DNA from: Lachnoanaerobaculum gingivalis
GTDB taxonomy: Bacteria; Bacillota; Clostridia; Lachnospirales; Lachnospiraceae
Direction: 5' to 3'
DNA length: 64,000 bases
Assembly (NCBI RefSeq): GCF_003862475.1
Contig: NZ_RRCO01000002.1
Span: forward strand, 248,001-312,000
Below the pieces are notes generated by a model. That model saw only the letters and a list, made by a program, of their open reading frames with translations, was not told the origin of the DNA and did not search any database. Shown one piece after another: positions 16,129-25,813 of this stretch; the first letter of the stretch is position 1; every line of letters starts with the position of its first letter. The translations under genes and the position numbers were made by a program.

Positions 16129-17944
16129 TCAAAAGAAAGCCATAGAACATGGGGCAGGTCCCTTGATGGTATTGGCAGGACCCGGCTCCGGAAAAACCTT
16201 TGTGATCACACATAGAATAAAATATCTTATAAAGGGGTCGGGTATAAACCCGGCCCATATTTTGGTTGTCACATTTTCAAGAGCTGCAGCCAAAGAAATG
16301 AGAGACAGATTTGAAAAGCTTTACGGTAAAAGCTATGTTACCTTTGGAACATTTCATTCTGTATTTTTCAGTATACTAAAAACAGCTTACGGATTCAGTG
16401 CGGAACAGATTGCATCGGATGAATTAAGATATACTCTTATAAAAGAGTTGATAAAGAAAAATGAAATAGTGAATGAAGATATCAATACACTTTCCGGAAA
16501 TCTTTTAAATGAAATTGCTCTTATTAAGCAGGACAATATAAATATAAAAAATTACTATTCAAACAGTATTGCAAGTGATACTTTCAAAAAATTATACAGA
16601 GAGTATGAAGCCGAACTTGAGTCAAGAAATAAGCTTGATTTTGAGGATATGCTTTTACTTACATATGAACTTTTAAGTGAAAGAAAAGATATTTTAAAAG
16701 CTGTACAGGAAAGATATCAATATATTTTGGTGGATGAGTTTCAAGATATAAATTTTTTGCAATATAATATCATAAAACTCATGGCGGGTAAGGAGCAAAA
16801 TATTACTGTTGTAGGGGATGACGACCAGTCTATTTATAGATTCAGAGGTGCAAGGCCTGAAATAATGCTTGGATTTGAGCGAGATTTTAGAAATGTTTCA
16901 AAAGTTTTTTTGGATATAAATTTCAGATCCACTACTCAAATAGTGGATGCTTCAACCAAACTTATATCGTTTAACAGTAAGAGATTTCCAAAGACATTTA
17001 AGGCAAATAACGGAAGCGGAGCACCGGTATCGGTTATTGAATTTAAAAATCCTTTTGCAGAGGTAAATACAATAGTAAAAGATGTAAAAGAATACATAAA
17101 ATCAGGTCAGGATATAAACAATATCGCTGTGCTTTATCGTACAAACCTTTCTCCCAGACTTTTAATTGAGAGAATGATGAAGAATAATATTCCATTTACC
17201 ATAAGAGATTCTATTCCAAACCTTTTTGAGCATTGGGTAGCGAAGGACATTATATCCTACATAAAACTGGCTACCGATATGGGAAATAAAAATGACCTGC
17301 TTCGCATCTCAAATAAGCCGAACAGATATATAAGCAGGGATTCTCTTGTATCATCAAAGGCAAATATTGAAACTCTCTTTGATTATTATGATGATAAAAG
17401 TTATATGATAAAAAGAATCATAGAGCTTAGAGAACATTTAAGAACAATAAAGAATTTAAAGCCTGCAACGGCTCTAAGATATATAAGAAATGTTGTCGGA
17501 TATGATGAGTACATAGAAGAATACTGTGATATGAACGGTGTAGAAAGTGATGAATGCTATACTGTTTTAGGGGATCTTGAAAACAGTGCATCTGAATTTA
17601 ACACTTTCAATGACTGGTTTGTTCATATGGAAGATTATAAGGAGGAGCTGATAGAGGCAAGGAAAAAGTCAAATGAAGAGGACACCGGTGTAAGGCTCAT
17701 GACCTTTCATTCCTCTAAAGGACTGGAATTTGATATTGTCTATATTATTGATGTAAATGAGGGGAGCGTACCTTATAAAAAGGCTAAAGGTGCGGATGAG
17801 ATAGAGGAAGAGAGAAGAATGTTTTATGTTGCAATGACAAGAGCAAGACATAAACTTTTTATTTGCTATTGTAAGGAGAATTTTGGAAAGTCCATCGGTA
17901 AGTCGGATTTTATAGTGGAACTTTCTTCCAAGGCCAATCCATAG
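16103..17944 (+). CDS. UvrD/PcrA-family superfamily 1 DNA helicase
   Basis: ATP-dependent 3'-5' DNA helicase of the UvrD/Rep group. Motifs: Walker [10 protein letters not shown] near residue 26, motif [10 protein letters not shown], motif [18 protein letters not shown], motif IV INFRST, motif [16 protein letters not shown] and motif [14 protein letters not shown]. At 613 residues it is about 100 shorter than PcrA and lacks most of the C-terminal RNA-polymerase-binding tail, so it is a small paralogue rather than the main PcrA. Initiation is at TTG 16103 or TTG 16109, both inside the end of gltX, and GAAGGA lies upstream. It is cotranscribed with gltX and the kinase gene. Confidence 0.9.
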   Translation: MELINYSSNQKKAIEHGAGPLMVLAGPGSGKTFVITHRIKYLIKGSGINPAHILVVTFSRAAAKEMRDRFEKLYGKSYVTFGTFHSVFFSILKTAYGFSAEQIASDELRYTLIKELIKKNEIVNEDINTLSGNLLNEIALIKQDNINIKNYYSNSIASDTFKKLYREYEAELESRNKLDFEDMLLLTYELLSERKDILKAVQERYQYILVDEFQDINFLQYNIIKLMAGKEQNITVVGDDDQSIYRFRGARPEIMLGFERDFRNVSKVFLDINFRSTTQIVDASTKLISFNSKRFPKTFKANNGSGAPVSVIEFKNPFAEVNTIVKDVKEYIKSGQDINNIAVLYRTNLSPRLLIERMMKNNIPFTIRDSIPNLFEHWVAKDIISYIKLATDMGNKNDLLRISNKPNRYISRDSLVSSKANIETLFDYYDDKSYMIKRIIELREHLRTIKNLKPATALRYIRNVVGYDEYIEEYCDMNGVESDECYTVLGDLENSASEFNTFNDWFVHMEDYKEELIEARKKSNEEDTGVRLMTFHSSKGLEFDIVYIIDVNEGSVPYKKAKGADEIEEERRMFYVAMTRARHKLFICYCKENFGKSIGKSDFIVELSSKANP

Positions 17945-17954
17945 TGAGGTATAT

Positions 17955-19472
17955 ATGATACAAAAATTCAGCCATTCACTGCGTATGAAAATCACTTTGA
18001 TAATACTTTTAATTATATCATTATTATTGCTGTCCATAGGGATTTTAAATAATTTCGGATTGAGATGGTTTTATCAAAATGAAAAGGTAAGCGAAATAAA
18101 AAAGGCATACCTAAAAATAGATAATGAGGTAATGAAAATCGGCTCCTTGGGTCAGCCTATAATTGATGAAAGTAGTAAGGAATCTGTCATTAATGAAAGT
18201 CTCAAAAATATTATTATGGATTACTCAAATAAATATAATATAACAATTGCTTTGGTAGATTCCCTTACAAATAAAGCAATATACTCATCTGCAAGAGAAG
18301 GCGACGGACTTATAAGTAGAATACAAGACGGATTTATTGGAAATCAAAAACAAAATATATTGTACAGCAATGGAAATTACACAATAATACTACATCAAAC
18401 AATGCAAAAAACTTCTTTTATAGAAGGATTCGGATACTGCAGTGATAATCAAACGATAGTTATTATGTCTACTCCTGTTGCAAGTTTAAAGGAAAGTGTA
18501 AGTATTTCAAACAGATTCCTTATATATATGGCAATTATAGGATTTATTATAACTGTCATACTTACATTTATTATTGCCAAAATGATTACAAATCCGATAC
18601 TTGAGCTGGCTGATATATCAAATAAAATGGGTAAGCTTGATTTTACTGCCAAATATGCAGGCAATAGAAGTGATGAGATACAGACGCTTGGACAAAATAT
18701 GAATTATATGTCCGACAGACTTGAAAAAGCTATTTACGAATTACAGGAAGCTAATGAACTGTTAAAAGAAGACATTAAGAGAAAAGAAGCTATTGATGAG
18801 ATGAGAAAAGACTTTATTGCCAATGTTTCTCATGAGCTTAAGACACCTATTGCACTTATTCAAGGCTATGCTGAAGGCCTGAATGAAGGTCTTTGTGAAG
18901 ACGAAGAGAGCAGAAAATACTATACCGAAGTCATACTTGATGAAAGTGAAAAGATGAATAAAATGGTAAAACAATTACTTACACTTTCTTCGCTTGAGTC
19001 AGGAAACAGTATTTTACATAAGGAGAACTTTAATCTGACTTCTCTCATTGAGTCCGTGCTGGGTTCAATATCAATACTTATAGGTGAAAAGAATGTAAAT
19101 ATTGAATTTGATTCCGACAAAGAAATATTTCTTAATGCTGATGAATTTAAGATAGAAGAGGTAGTTACAAACTATATCAGTAATTCTATTCATCATGTAC
19201 GTGACTCAGGAGAAATAAAAATAAATGTTTCCGATGATGGAGAAAATATAACTTTTAGTGTTTATAATACAGGTAATCCTATTCCTGAAAAAGATTTAAA
19301 CAATATTTGGGAAAAGTTCTTTAAGGTGGATAAGGCTCATTCCAGAGCATACGGAGGAAGCGGTATAGGACTCTCTATAGTGAAGGCGATAGTAGAAGCT
19401 CATAACGGTACTGTTGCTGTAAGAAATATACTTGACGGTGTCGAATTTTCATTCAAGATACCAAAGGCGTAA
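17955..19472 (+). CDS. Membrane sensor histidine kinase
   Basis: Sensor kinase of 505 residues: transmembrane helix around 14-35, an extracellular sensor region of about 150 residues without a recognised domain, second helix around 192-212, HAMP linker to about 265, HisKA with the phospho-accepting His in FIANVSHELKTP, and an HATPase domain with N box NYISNSIHH and G boxes including GGSGIGLSIVKAIVE. It most likely phosphorylates the OmpR-type regulator at 13965. Its stop is two bases before the cbiD start, so kinase and cobalamin genes appear translationally linked. Confidence 0.93.
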   Translation: MIQKFSHSLRMKITLIILLIISLLLLSIGILNNFGLRWFYQNEKVSEIKKAYLKIDNEVMKIGSLGQPIIDESSKESVINESLKNIIMDYSNKYNITIALVDSLTNKAIYSSAREGDGLISRIQDGFIGNQKQNILYSNGNYTIILHQTMQKTSFIEGFGYCSDNQTIVIMSTPVASLKESVSISNRFLIYMAIIGFIITVILTFIIAKMITNPILELADISNKMGKLDFTAKYAGNRSDEIQTLGQNMNYMSDRLEKAIYELQEANELLKEDIKRKEAIDEMRKDFIANVSHELKTPIALIQGYAEGLNEGLCEDEESRKYYTEVILDESEKMNKMVKQLLTLSSLESGNSILHKENFNLTSLIESVLGSISILIGEKNVNIEFDSDKEIFLNADEFKIEEVVTNYISNSIHHVRDSGEIKINVSDDGENITFSVYNTGNPIPEKDLNNIWEKFFKVDKAHSRAYGGSGIGLSIVKAIVEAHNGTVAVRNILDGVEFSFKIPKA

Positions 19473-19474
19473 AT

Positions 19475-20662
19475 ATGACAATTGATGAATTTAATATAAA
19501 AAACGGCCATACTCAGAGGTATGGCTTTACCACAGGAACTACAGCAACTGCTGCGGCAATAGCTGCTGCATATATGTATCTGGATGATAAAAAGGATATT
19601 GTTGATGTTGAGTTACCGGCAGGGATTACTCTAAGTATTCCTATAGAATATTACAAAGAACAAAATAATTTTTTTATCTGTGGTGTAAAAAAGAATGCCG
19701 GTGATGACCCTGATGTTACTGACGGAATTTTAATCAGTGCAAAGCTTGAATTTATAAAAAAAGAAAATGATCTTGAATTTAATTTTTTTGCGGGTGAAGG
19801 CGTCGGAATATTTACAAAAGACGGACTGGCTCTGCCAAAAGGTGAGGCGGCTATAAACCCGGTGCCAAGACAAATGATGATTGACAATCTTTCACGTATA
19901 TTAAAAGAAGCCGGATTTAAAGGAACAGTTAATATAACTGTTATGGTGGAAAACGGAGTGGAGATAGCAAAAAAGACCTTTAATGAAAGACTTGGAATTA
20001 TAGGTGGAATCTCAATACTCGGTACCTCAGGACTGGTACTGCCTATGAGTAAAACAGCTCTTTTAGAAACAATAGAAGCTGATATAAAATTCAGATTAAA
20101 TAATTCAAAAGAAAGACGCGTATATTTGGCACCGGGAAATATAGGTGCAAAATTCTTAGAAAAAAATTTTAATATAAACAGCACTACAGTCGCTATCATA
20201 AGCAATTTTATAGGTGAAAGTATTGATTATTCAATCTCAAATGATGCAAGAGAAATTGTACTATGTGGAGACTTGGGTAAGCTTATAAAGCTGTCAGGCG
20301 GAATAATGAATACACACTCAAATGATTCGGATTCCAGACTTGAATTGCTTGTATCATCAGTACTGAAACTTTGTATAAAGGAAAATATACAATTACCGAT
20401 TCAGGTTATTTCAAATATATTCGAACAAAAGACCACTACAGGTGCTGTAAATATAATAAAAGATAATAACTTTGATAATTGCTTTAATATACTTGCAAAT
20501 CAGATGCTTTACTATGCATATAACCGTGCATTTAAGGCTGAGATATTTTATCATAAAAACAGATATGCAAATATCGAAGAATTTAAAAATAATTTAGCAA
20601 TCAGAATTATTGTATTCAGTGATAATATAATGATTATAGATACAGGAGAAAATAATGAATAA
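19475..20662 (+). CDS. cbiD: Cobalt-precorrin-5B C1-methyltransferase CbiD
   Basis: CbiD methylates C1 of cobalt-precorrin-5B with S-adenosylmethionine in the anaerobic, early-cobalt branch of cobalamin synthesis; it is a hallmark of that branch. The 395-residue protein begins with the family signature YGFTTGTTATAAAIAAAY and contains GISILGTSGLVLPMSKTAL around residue 179. It is the first gene of the cobalamin group and starts two bases after the kinase gene. It overlaps cbiL by eight bases. No riboswitch can fit ahead of it. Confidence 0.95.
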   Translation: MTIDEFNIKNGHTQRYGFTTGTTATAAAIAAAYMYLDDKKDIVDVELPAGITLSIPIEYYKEQNNFFICGVKKNAGDDPDVTDGILISAKLEFIKKENDLEFNFFAGEGVGIFTKDGLALPKGEAAINPVPRQMMIDNLSRILKEAGFKGTVNITVMVENGVEIAKKTFNERLGIIGGISILGTSGLVLPMSKTALLETIEADIKFRLNNSKERRVYLAPGNIGAKFLEKNFNINSTTVAIISNFIGESIDYSISNDAREIVLCGDLGKLIKLSGGIMNTHSNDSDSRLELLVSSVLKLCIKENIQLPIQVISNIFEQKTTTGAVNIIKDNNFDNCFNILANQMLYYAYNRAFKAEIFYHKNRYANIEEFKNNLAIRIIVFSDNIMIIDTGENNE

Positions 20663-21341
20663 ATTATATGGTGTCGGAGTAGGTCCGGGAGATCCGGAGC
20701 TTATGACAATAAAGGCGTTAAATGCTATAAAAAAATCCAAAACAATATGTTATCCCGGAAAAAGCGATGATACTTCCATTGCTTTTAACATTGTAAAGCA
20801 AATACTTCCGGAGATAAATGAAAAAGAAAAATTATGCATAGATTTTCCTATGACAAAGGATTCCGATGTATTGGAGCAAGCACATTCAAAAATCACCAAT
20901 GAGATAAAAGAACTTTTAAAAGAAGGAGATGTAGCACTTCTGACACTTGGAGATCCGGGAGTATATGCGACTTATTCATATATTGCACAAAGACTGAAAG
21001 AAGAAGGGATAGAAGTAATTACTATACCGGGAATTACTTCATTTAGTGCCGGTGCGGCGACACTTGGTATTCCACTTACATTGGCTGATGAAGAGCTTCA
21101 TGTAATTCCTTCATCATACTCGTTTGAAGAGGCATTTAAACTTAAAGGTACTTTGGTATTTATGAAATCTGGAAGAAGCTATGAGAAACTGGCTTCATAT
21201 ATCAAGAAAGAAAAGTTTGATTATGATATTTATATGGTGGAAAATTGCGGTATGACAAATGAAAGATTATTTGTCGGAGCAAAAAATCTTCCTGAAACAA
21301 GCGGATATTTTACAATAATTATAGTAAGAGGTTTGAAATGA
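20655..21341 (+). CDS. cbiL: Cobalt-factor II / precorrin-2 C20-methyltransferase
   Basis: Tetrapyrrole methylase that adds the C20 methyl to (cobalt-)precorrin-2. The 228-residue protein opens with LYGVGVGPGDPELMTIKAL, the first SAM-binding loop, and has GDVALLTLGDPGVYATYSYI near residue 94 and the substrate loop IPGITSFSAGAA near 125. The early length and the YGVGVGPGDPELMT start separate CbiL from the other methylases of the cluster. Neighbouring genes overlap on both sides. Confidence 0.93.
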   Translation: MNKLYGVGVGPGDPELMTIKALNAIKKSKTICYPGKSDDTSIAFNIVKQILPEINEKEKLCIDFPMTKDSDVLEQAHSKITNEIKELLKEGDVALLTLGDPGVYATYSYIAQRLKEEGIEVITIPGITSFSAGAATLGIPLTLADEELHVIPSSYSFEEAFKLKGTLVFMKSGRSYEKLASYIKKEKFDYDIYMVENCGMTNERLFVGAKNLPETSGYFTIIIVRGLK

Positions 21342-22069
21342 AACAAATTTATATAATAGGTATGGGACCGGGTAAATATGATCAGATGACCGTTGAAGCC
21401 ATAAAGAAAATAGAAGAGAGCGATATAGTTATAGGCTATACGGTATATACAGATCTTATAAAGGAAATATGGCCTGATAAGGAATGTCTTTCCACACCTA
21501 TGACAAAGGAATATGAAAGATGTGTAATGGCATTTGAAGAGGCAGATAAAGGAAAGACTGTAGCAATGGTTTGCTCAGGGGATGCCGGTGTATACGGACT
21601 CACAGGACTTATGCTCGGTATAGCACCTGACTATAAAGATGTGAATGTAAAGACTGTAGCCGGAGTCACAGCAGCTCTTTCAGGTGCAGCCATTATAGGT
21701 GCACCTTTGATACATGATTTTGCTGTAATAAGTTTAAGCGATCTTTTAACACCATGGGAGAAGATAGAAAAAAGACTTGAATGTGCCGCAATAGGAGATT
21801 TTTGTATTTCAATATATAATCCCGGAAGTAAAAAGAGAGTGGATTATCTAAAAAAAGCATGTGAAATATTATTAAAATATAAGAGCGAAGAAATACCATG
21901 TGCTATAGCAAAGAATATAGGAAGAGATGGTGAAGGTTATACTGTATACACTCTTTCTGAATTAAAAGACGTACAGGTAGGAATGTTTGAAACCGTATTT
22001 ATAGGAAACTCAATGACAAAGGTTATAGACGGCAAACTTGTTACACCAAGAGGATATTCCAATGAGTAA
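21338..22069 (+). CDS. cbiH: Cobalt-precorrin-3B C17-methyltransferase (ring contraction)
   Basis: CbiH methylates C17 and contracts the ring of cobalt-factor III/precorrin-3. Family signatures in the 243-residue protein: YIIGMGPGKYDQMTVEA at the N terminus, MVCSGDAGVYGLTGLML around 79, and ISLSDLLTPWEKIEKRL around 133, typical of CbiH/CobJ. It is the simple form without the CbiG fusion or the C-terminal iron-sulfur domain (CbiH60) found in some Firmicutes, so CbiG must be supplied elsewhere. ATGA overlap with cbiL. Confidence 0.93.
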   Translation: MKQIYIIGMGPGKYDQMTVEAIKKIEESDIVIGYTVYTDLIKEIWPDKECLSTPMTKEYERCVMAFEEADKGKTVAMVCSGDAGVYGLTGLMLGIAPDYKDVNVKTVAGVTAALSGAAIIGAPLIHDFAVISLSDLLTPWEKIEKRLECAAIGDFCISIYNPGSKKRVDYLKKACEILLKYKSEEIPCAIAKNIGRDGEGYTVYTLSELKDVQVGMFETVFIGNSMTKVIDGKLVTPRGYSNE

Positions 22070-22820
22070 GGTACTTATTTTTGGAGGTACTACAGAAGGA
22101 AGAGAACTGGCCGCTTTTTGTGATAAACTTAAAATATCGACTATACTTTGTGTAGCAACAGAGTATGGAAAAGAAGTGCTTCCGGAATTTGAAACTGTTA
22201 CGGTGAGCAATAAGAGACTGAACATAGAAGAAATAGCTGCACTTATAGAGGAAAATAATATATCCTGTATTATAGATTCCACACATCCATATGCATATGA
22301 GATATCAAAAAATATTGAAGCTGCAATAAAGGTCTTGGACAAAAGTATTACATTTTTTAAGATAAAAAGAGATTCTATGGATGTGATTTTAAATGATGTA
22401 CTTGAATTTTCAAGTAACAAAGAAGCGGTTGATTATCTTTTAAATACAGAGGGAAATATCTTACTTACAACAGGCAGTAAGGAAATTGCCCAATTCAGTG
22501 AACTTTCAAATCGTTTATTTCCAAGAGTATTGCCAAGTATAGACTCTATCAATGCCTGTATATCTGCCGGTATACCGTCAAGAAATATTATAGCAATGCA
22601 GGGACCTTTTTCAAAAAATTTAAATGAAGCTGTTATAAAGGAATTTGATTGCAAATATCTTGTAAGTAAATTATCCGGAAGAAGCGGTGGCTTTGATGAG
22701 AAGATTGAGGCTGCAAAAAATACAGCTTGTATCCCTGTGATTATTATGCCGAAAACTGAGATCACAGGTATATCTGTAGAAGAGTGTAAATTAAATTTAG
22801 AGAAAATATATAATGAGTAG
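22062..22820 (+). CDS. cbiJ: Cobalt-precorrin-6A reductase
   Basis: CbiJ reduces cobalt-precorrin-6A to 6B with a nicotinamide cofactor. The protein (252 residues) starts MSKVLIFGGTTEGRELAAF, the cofactor-binding motif of the CobK/CbiJ family, with IDSTHPYAYEISKNI near 75 and LVSKLSGRSGGFDEKI near 208. I use the ATG at 22062, inside the end of cbiH, because AGAGGA lies ahead of it and the family begins there; an upstream in-frame TTG at 22038 adds eight unrelated residues. Confidence 0.92.
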   Translation: MSKVLIFGGTTEGRELAAFCDKLKISTILCVATEYGKEVLPEFETVTVSNKRLNIEEIAALIEENNISCIIDSTHPYAYEISKNIEAAIKVLDKSITFFKIKRDSMDVILNDVLEFSSNKEAVDYLLNTEGNILLTTGSKEIAQFSELSNRLFPRVLPSIDSINACISAGIPSRNIIAMQGPFSKNLNEAVIKEFDCKYLVSKLSGRSGGFDEKIEAAKNTACIPVIIMPKTEITGISVEECKLNLEKIYNE

Positions 22821-22828
22821 GTATAAGT

Positions 22829-24073
22829 ATGGTAAAAGCCAGAAATATAAATCTTGTCGGAATAGGACTGGGAAATCCTGATCTTTTGACAAAGTCAGCT
22901 ATTGATGCAATAGACAGATCCGGTGTAATTATAGGTGCAAAAAGAATAGTGGAAAGTGTAAAGGAAGACTTTCCGGATAAGATTTTTTTTATAGAATATA
23001 ATACAGAGAAAATTCTGGAAATTATAAAAGAAAATATGGGTAACGAAATAGCCATAGTATTTAGTGGAGATATTTCACTTTTTAGTGGGAGTATTAAGCT
23101 GGTTGAAAGACTAAATGTCGCAATACAAGATGAAAAAGCTTTTAAAAATTGTGTTATAAATACATATCCCGGAATATCCAGCTTAAGTTATTTATGTGCA
23201 AAAACAAATACTGATATTTCAAAGGTGAAGATATTATCATTTCATGGTAGGGAAGAACTTTTGTATCACAATATTGACTCAAATGAATATACCTTTATAA
23301 TCACTTCGAAAGCTGAAGGGGTAAAAGAAATATGTAGAAAGCTTATTTCTTTTGGTTTTTTTGATCTTGATATTACACTTGGGGAAAATCTATCATATGA
23401 AAATGAAAGAATCACGACGGCTAAAGCATCTGATTTACTTGATATGGAGATATCCGATTTAAACTGTATGATCATATCAAATCCTGATGCTGATAAATCC
23501 ATCGGCTTTGGACTTTCTGATGAAGTATTTGCAAGGGATAAAGTGCCGATAACAAAATCAGAAGTTCGAGCTGTTATTATGAGCAAACTTGATATTCGTC
23601 CAGATAGTATATGCTACGATATCGGTGCCGGTAGCGGTTCAGTAAGTATTGAAATGGCAAGACTTGCCTATGAGGGAAAAGTCTATGCCATAGAGAAAAA
23701 TCCTCTTGCTGTAGAGCTTATAAAAAAGAATATACATAATTTCAGCGCTGAAAATATAGAGCTGATACATGCCAAAGCACCTGATGGACTGGATAATATA
23801 CTTGATGCGGATAAGATATTTATCGGCGGTAGCGGCGGTGAGCTTAGCAGTATAATTGAAATGATATTTACATCAAAAAAGAACCATACAATTGTAATTT
23901 CAGCTATAACCATGGAAACCATTGCGCAGATAACGGATATTGTAAAAATTGCAAAGGAAAAAGGCTATGATACCGAAATTACAGCCATTAATGTGTCAAA
24001 GTCAAAAGAAGTGGGACCTTATAATATGATGATGGCACAGAATATGGTGTTTATTGGAGTAATTAAAATGTAA
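22829..24073 (+). CDS. cbiET: Fused cobalt-precorrin-7 C5- and -6B C15-methyltransferase (decarboxylating) CbiET
   Basis: Two enzymes in one 414-residue chain. Residues 1-200 are the CbiE tetrapyrrole methylase (NLVGIGLGNPDLLTKSAIDA at the start, AIVFSGDISLFSGSIKL near 73). From about 235 the CbiT part is a class I methyltransferase with the SAM loop YDIGAGSGSVSIEMARL near 264 and FIGGSGGELSSI near 331. Together they methylate C5 and C15 and decarboxylate the C12 acetate side chain. Salmonella keeps these as two genes; the fusion is common in Clostridia and matches CobL. It starts eight bases after cbiJ. Confidence 0.94.
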   Translation: MVKARNINLVGIGLGNPDLLTKSAIDAIDRSGVIIGAKRIVESVKEDFPDKIFFIEYNTEKILEIIKENMGNEIAIVFSGDISLFSGSIKLVERLNVAIQDEKAFKNCVINTYPGISSLSYLCAKTNTDISKVKILSFHGREELLYHNIDSNEYTFIITSKAEGVKEICRKLISFGFFDLDITLGENLSYENERITTAKASDLLDMEISDLNCMIISNPDADKSIGFGLSDEVFARDKVPITKSEVRAVIMSKLDIRPDSICYDIGAGSGSVSIEMARLAYEGKVYAIEKNPLAVELIKKNIHNFSAENIELIHAKAPDGLDNILDADKIFIGGSGGELSSIIEMIFTSKKNHTIVISAITMETIAQITDIVKIAKEKGYDTEITAINVSKSKEVGPYNMMMAQNMVFIGVIKM

Positions 24074-24089
24074 AATAAAGAGGAAGAGT

Positions 24090-24762
24090 ATGAGTAGTAG
24101 AACAATTAGAGTTACAGGAAATGGTAATCTTAAAGTCAAGCCTGATATGACAAGAGTTACAATAGAACTTACAGGAGTAAAGTATGAATATTCAGAAGCT
24201 CTTAAAGTATCTGCCGAGGACACAATAGCTTTAAAAAGCTTATTGAAAAAAGAACACTTTGAAGCGGAAGATATAAAAACAATAGATTTTAATGTGGACA
24301 TAGAAAGAGAATAATACAAAGACAATGATGATGAGTGGAAAACAAGATTTTTAGGTTATAGATATCGACATACACTAAAGGTTGAATTTCCAAATGATAA
24401 AAAAAGACTTGGAGATATTCTTAATCTATTAGCGGATTGCACTTCATTACAACCTGAATTTAGATTTACTTTTTTTCTAAATGAACCTGAAAAATCTAAA
24501 AATATATTACTTGCAAATGCCGTCACAGATGCAAGAGAAAAAGCGGAAATTTTATCTAAAGCTGCAGGAGTTGAATTATTAGACATTATAAGTATAGACT
24601 ACTCATGGCTGGATATTAATTTTGAAGTTATTCCAATGAGAAGCAATCCAAATTTCTTACATAAAAGTGAACTTAAGGATAAAGCAAGATATAATGTAGA
24701 TATAGAACCTGAAGATATTAAAGTCAGTGATAATGTTACTATAGTTTGGGGTATTAAGTAAA
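24090..24762 (+). pseudogene. SIMPL-domain (DUF541) protein, broken by a stop and a frameshift
   Basis: The first 74 codons encode the start of a SIMPL-domain protein (RTIRVTGNGNLKVKPD, then EALKVSAEDTIALKSLLKKE), the family of E. coli YggE and the Firmicute BP26-like proteins, function uncertain. An in-frame TAA at 24312-24314 interrupts it. The same frame then continues with clear family sequence (YKDNDDEWKTRFLGYRYRH, NAVTDAREKAEILSKAAGV) until a TGA at 24729. The conserved C-terminal VSDNVTIVWGIK is in the next frame, ending at 24762, as if one A had been added in the run at 24720-24723. Two lesions make a real pseudogene more likely than a read error. It is 16 bases after cbiET. Confidence 0.88.
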
Positions 24763-24779
24763 GCAAATTCATTTTACCT

Positions 24780-24807
24780 TGACATATATTCTATTTTTTG
24801 TAAAATA
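24780..24807 (+). promoter_or_regulatory. Promoter of the formate/nitrite-type transporter
   Basis: TTGACA at 24780-24785, 16-base spacer, TAAAAT at 24802-24807, then AGGAGA ten bases before the ATG at 24851. It gives the transporter its own promoter within the interrupted cobalamin region. Confidence 0.65.
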
Positions 24808-24850
24808 TATAAGGTTATTTTTTTAACAGGAATAGGAGAGAAATGTATTT

Positions 24851-25681
24851 ATGAATTTTTCAAATACTACAGCTGAGGTTACACAAAATCTCATAGAGGC
24901 CGGTGAAGGCAAAGTTAAACGTCCGCTACACAAAATGATTTTATTGGGTATCCTTGCAGGTATGCTTATCGGAGCAGGAGCAATGGCAAGCAGTGTAGCT
25001 ATACACGATATTTCAAATACAGGAATTGCAAGACTTGTAGCAGGGTTGGTATTCCCTATAGGTTTTGTAATGATGGTGTTATTTGGCGGAGAACTTTTTA
25101 CAGGTGCCTGTCTTATGATAATCGGTGTTTTAAAGGGAAAATATAAGGTTTCCGATATGATTAGAGTGCTAATTGTTGTATTCATCTCTAATCTTATAGG
25201 TGGAATTTTATTTGCAATACTGGTAGCTTTCAGCGGTCAGTTCAAATACAGCGACGGTCTTATGGGTGCATTTACAATAAAACTTGCATTGTCAAAGGCA
25301 AATATACCTTTCAGTTCAGCACTTATATCAGGTATATTATGTAACTTCTTTGTATGTCTTGGAGTTGTTATGGCCGGTCTGTCTAAAGACATATCAGGAA
25401 AAGTATTGGCAAGCTTTTTGCCTATTATGACTTTTGTAACAGGCGGGTTTGAGCACTGTGTTGCAAATATGTTCTATATTCCTGCAGGTATATTTGCTGC
25501 AGGCAACAGTAAATATGTGGAAGTTGCTATGACCAAGTATGGAATAACTGCTGAAAAAATTGCAACATTGAATTGGAAAAACTTTTTACTTACAAATGAA
25601 CTTCCTGTAACTATCGGTAATATAATAGGCGGTATGCTCTTTATAGGAGTTGTAATGTATATTGTTTACAGTAAAGAATGA
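24851..25681 (+). CDS. Formate/nitrite transporter (FNT) family channel
   Basis: Membrane protein of 276 residues with six predicted helices, of the FocA/NirC/HSC family of pentameric channels for formate, nitrite or hydrosulfide. Family signatures: FGGELFTGACLMIIGVLKGK around 77, and GILCNFFVCLGVVMAGLSKD with GFEHCVANMFYIPAGIF around 200. A formate export role suits a fermenting anaerobe, but the substrate cannot be fixed from sequence. It has its own promoter and terminator and no link to cobalamin genes apart from position. Confidence 0.92.
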   Translation: MNFSNTTAEVTQNLIEAGEGKVKRPLHKMILLGILAGMLIGAGAMASSVAIHDISNTGIARLVAGLVFPIGFVMMVLFGGELFTGACLMIIGVLKGKYKVSDMIRVLIVVFISNLIGGILFAILVAFSGQFKYSDGLMGAFTIKLALSKANIPFSSALISGILCNFFVCLGVVMAGLSKDISGKVLASFLPIMTFVTGGFEHCVANMFYIPAGIFAAGNSKYVEVAMTKYGITAEKIATLNWKNFLLTNELPVTIGNIIGGMLFIGVVMYIVYSKE

Positions 25682-25700
25682 TAGAATATGATGCTAAAAG

Positions 25701-25727
25701 GCTGTCACAATATGTGACGGCTTTTTT
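25701..25727 (+). terminator. Intrinsic terminator after the FNT transporter
   Basis: GCTGTCAC pairs with GTGACGGC (one G-T wobble) around an AATAT loop, followed by TTTTTT. It isolates the transporter gene from the next transcription unit. Confidence 0.9.
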
Positions 25728-25754
25728 ATATAAGAATATATTTACTGTAAAGGT

Positions 25755-25783
25755 TTGCTTTACTTATAAAAAAGATGTGATAA
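25755..25783 (+). promoter_or_regulatory. Possible promoter for the unknown pair and second cobalamin gene set
   Basis: TTGCTT at 25755-25760, 17-base spacer and TGATAA at 25778-25783, 30 bases before an ATG with a CGGAGG ribosome binding site. As the terminator lies just before it, transcription of the genes from 25814 probably begins here. The -10 box is weak. Confidence 0.45.
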
Positions 25784-25813
25784 AGTATTTATATAAACAT
25801 ATCGGAGGTCTTT

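Noticed and set aside
19400-19475. Possible cobalamin riboswitch before cbiD
   Set aside because: Only two bases separate the kinase stop from cbiD and no B12-box-like element was seen; the same applies before cbiA.
19651-20205. Minus-strand 184-codon ORF opposite cbiD
   Set aside because: Antisense shadow of a well-supported gene; no ribosome binding site or known family.
24843-24854. Three-codon ORF overlapping the start of the FNT transporter as a possible regulatory leader peptide
   Set aside because: The ribosome binding site is only two bases from its ATG, too close for efficient start; it is likely chance.
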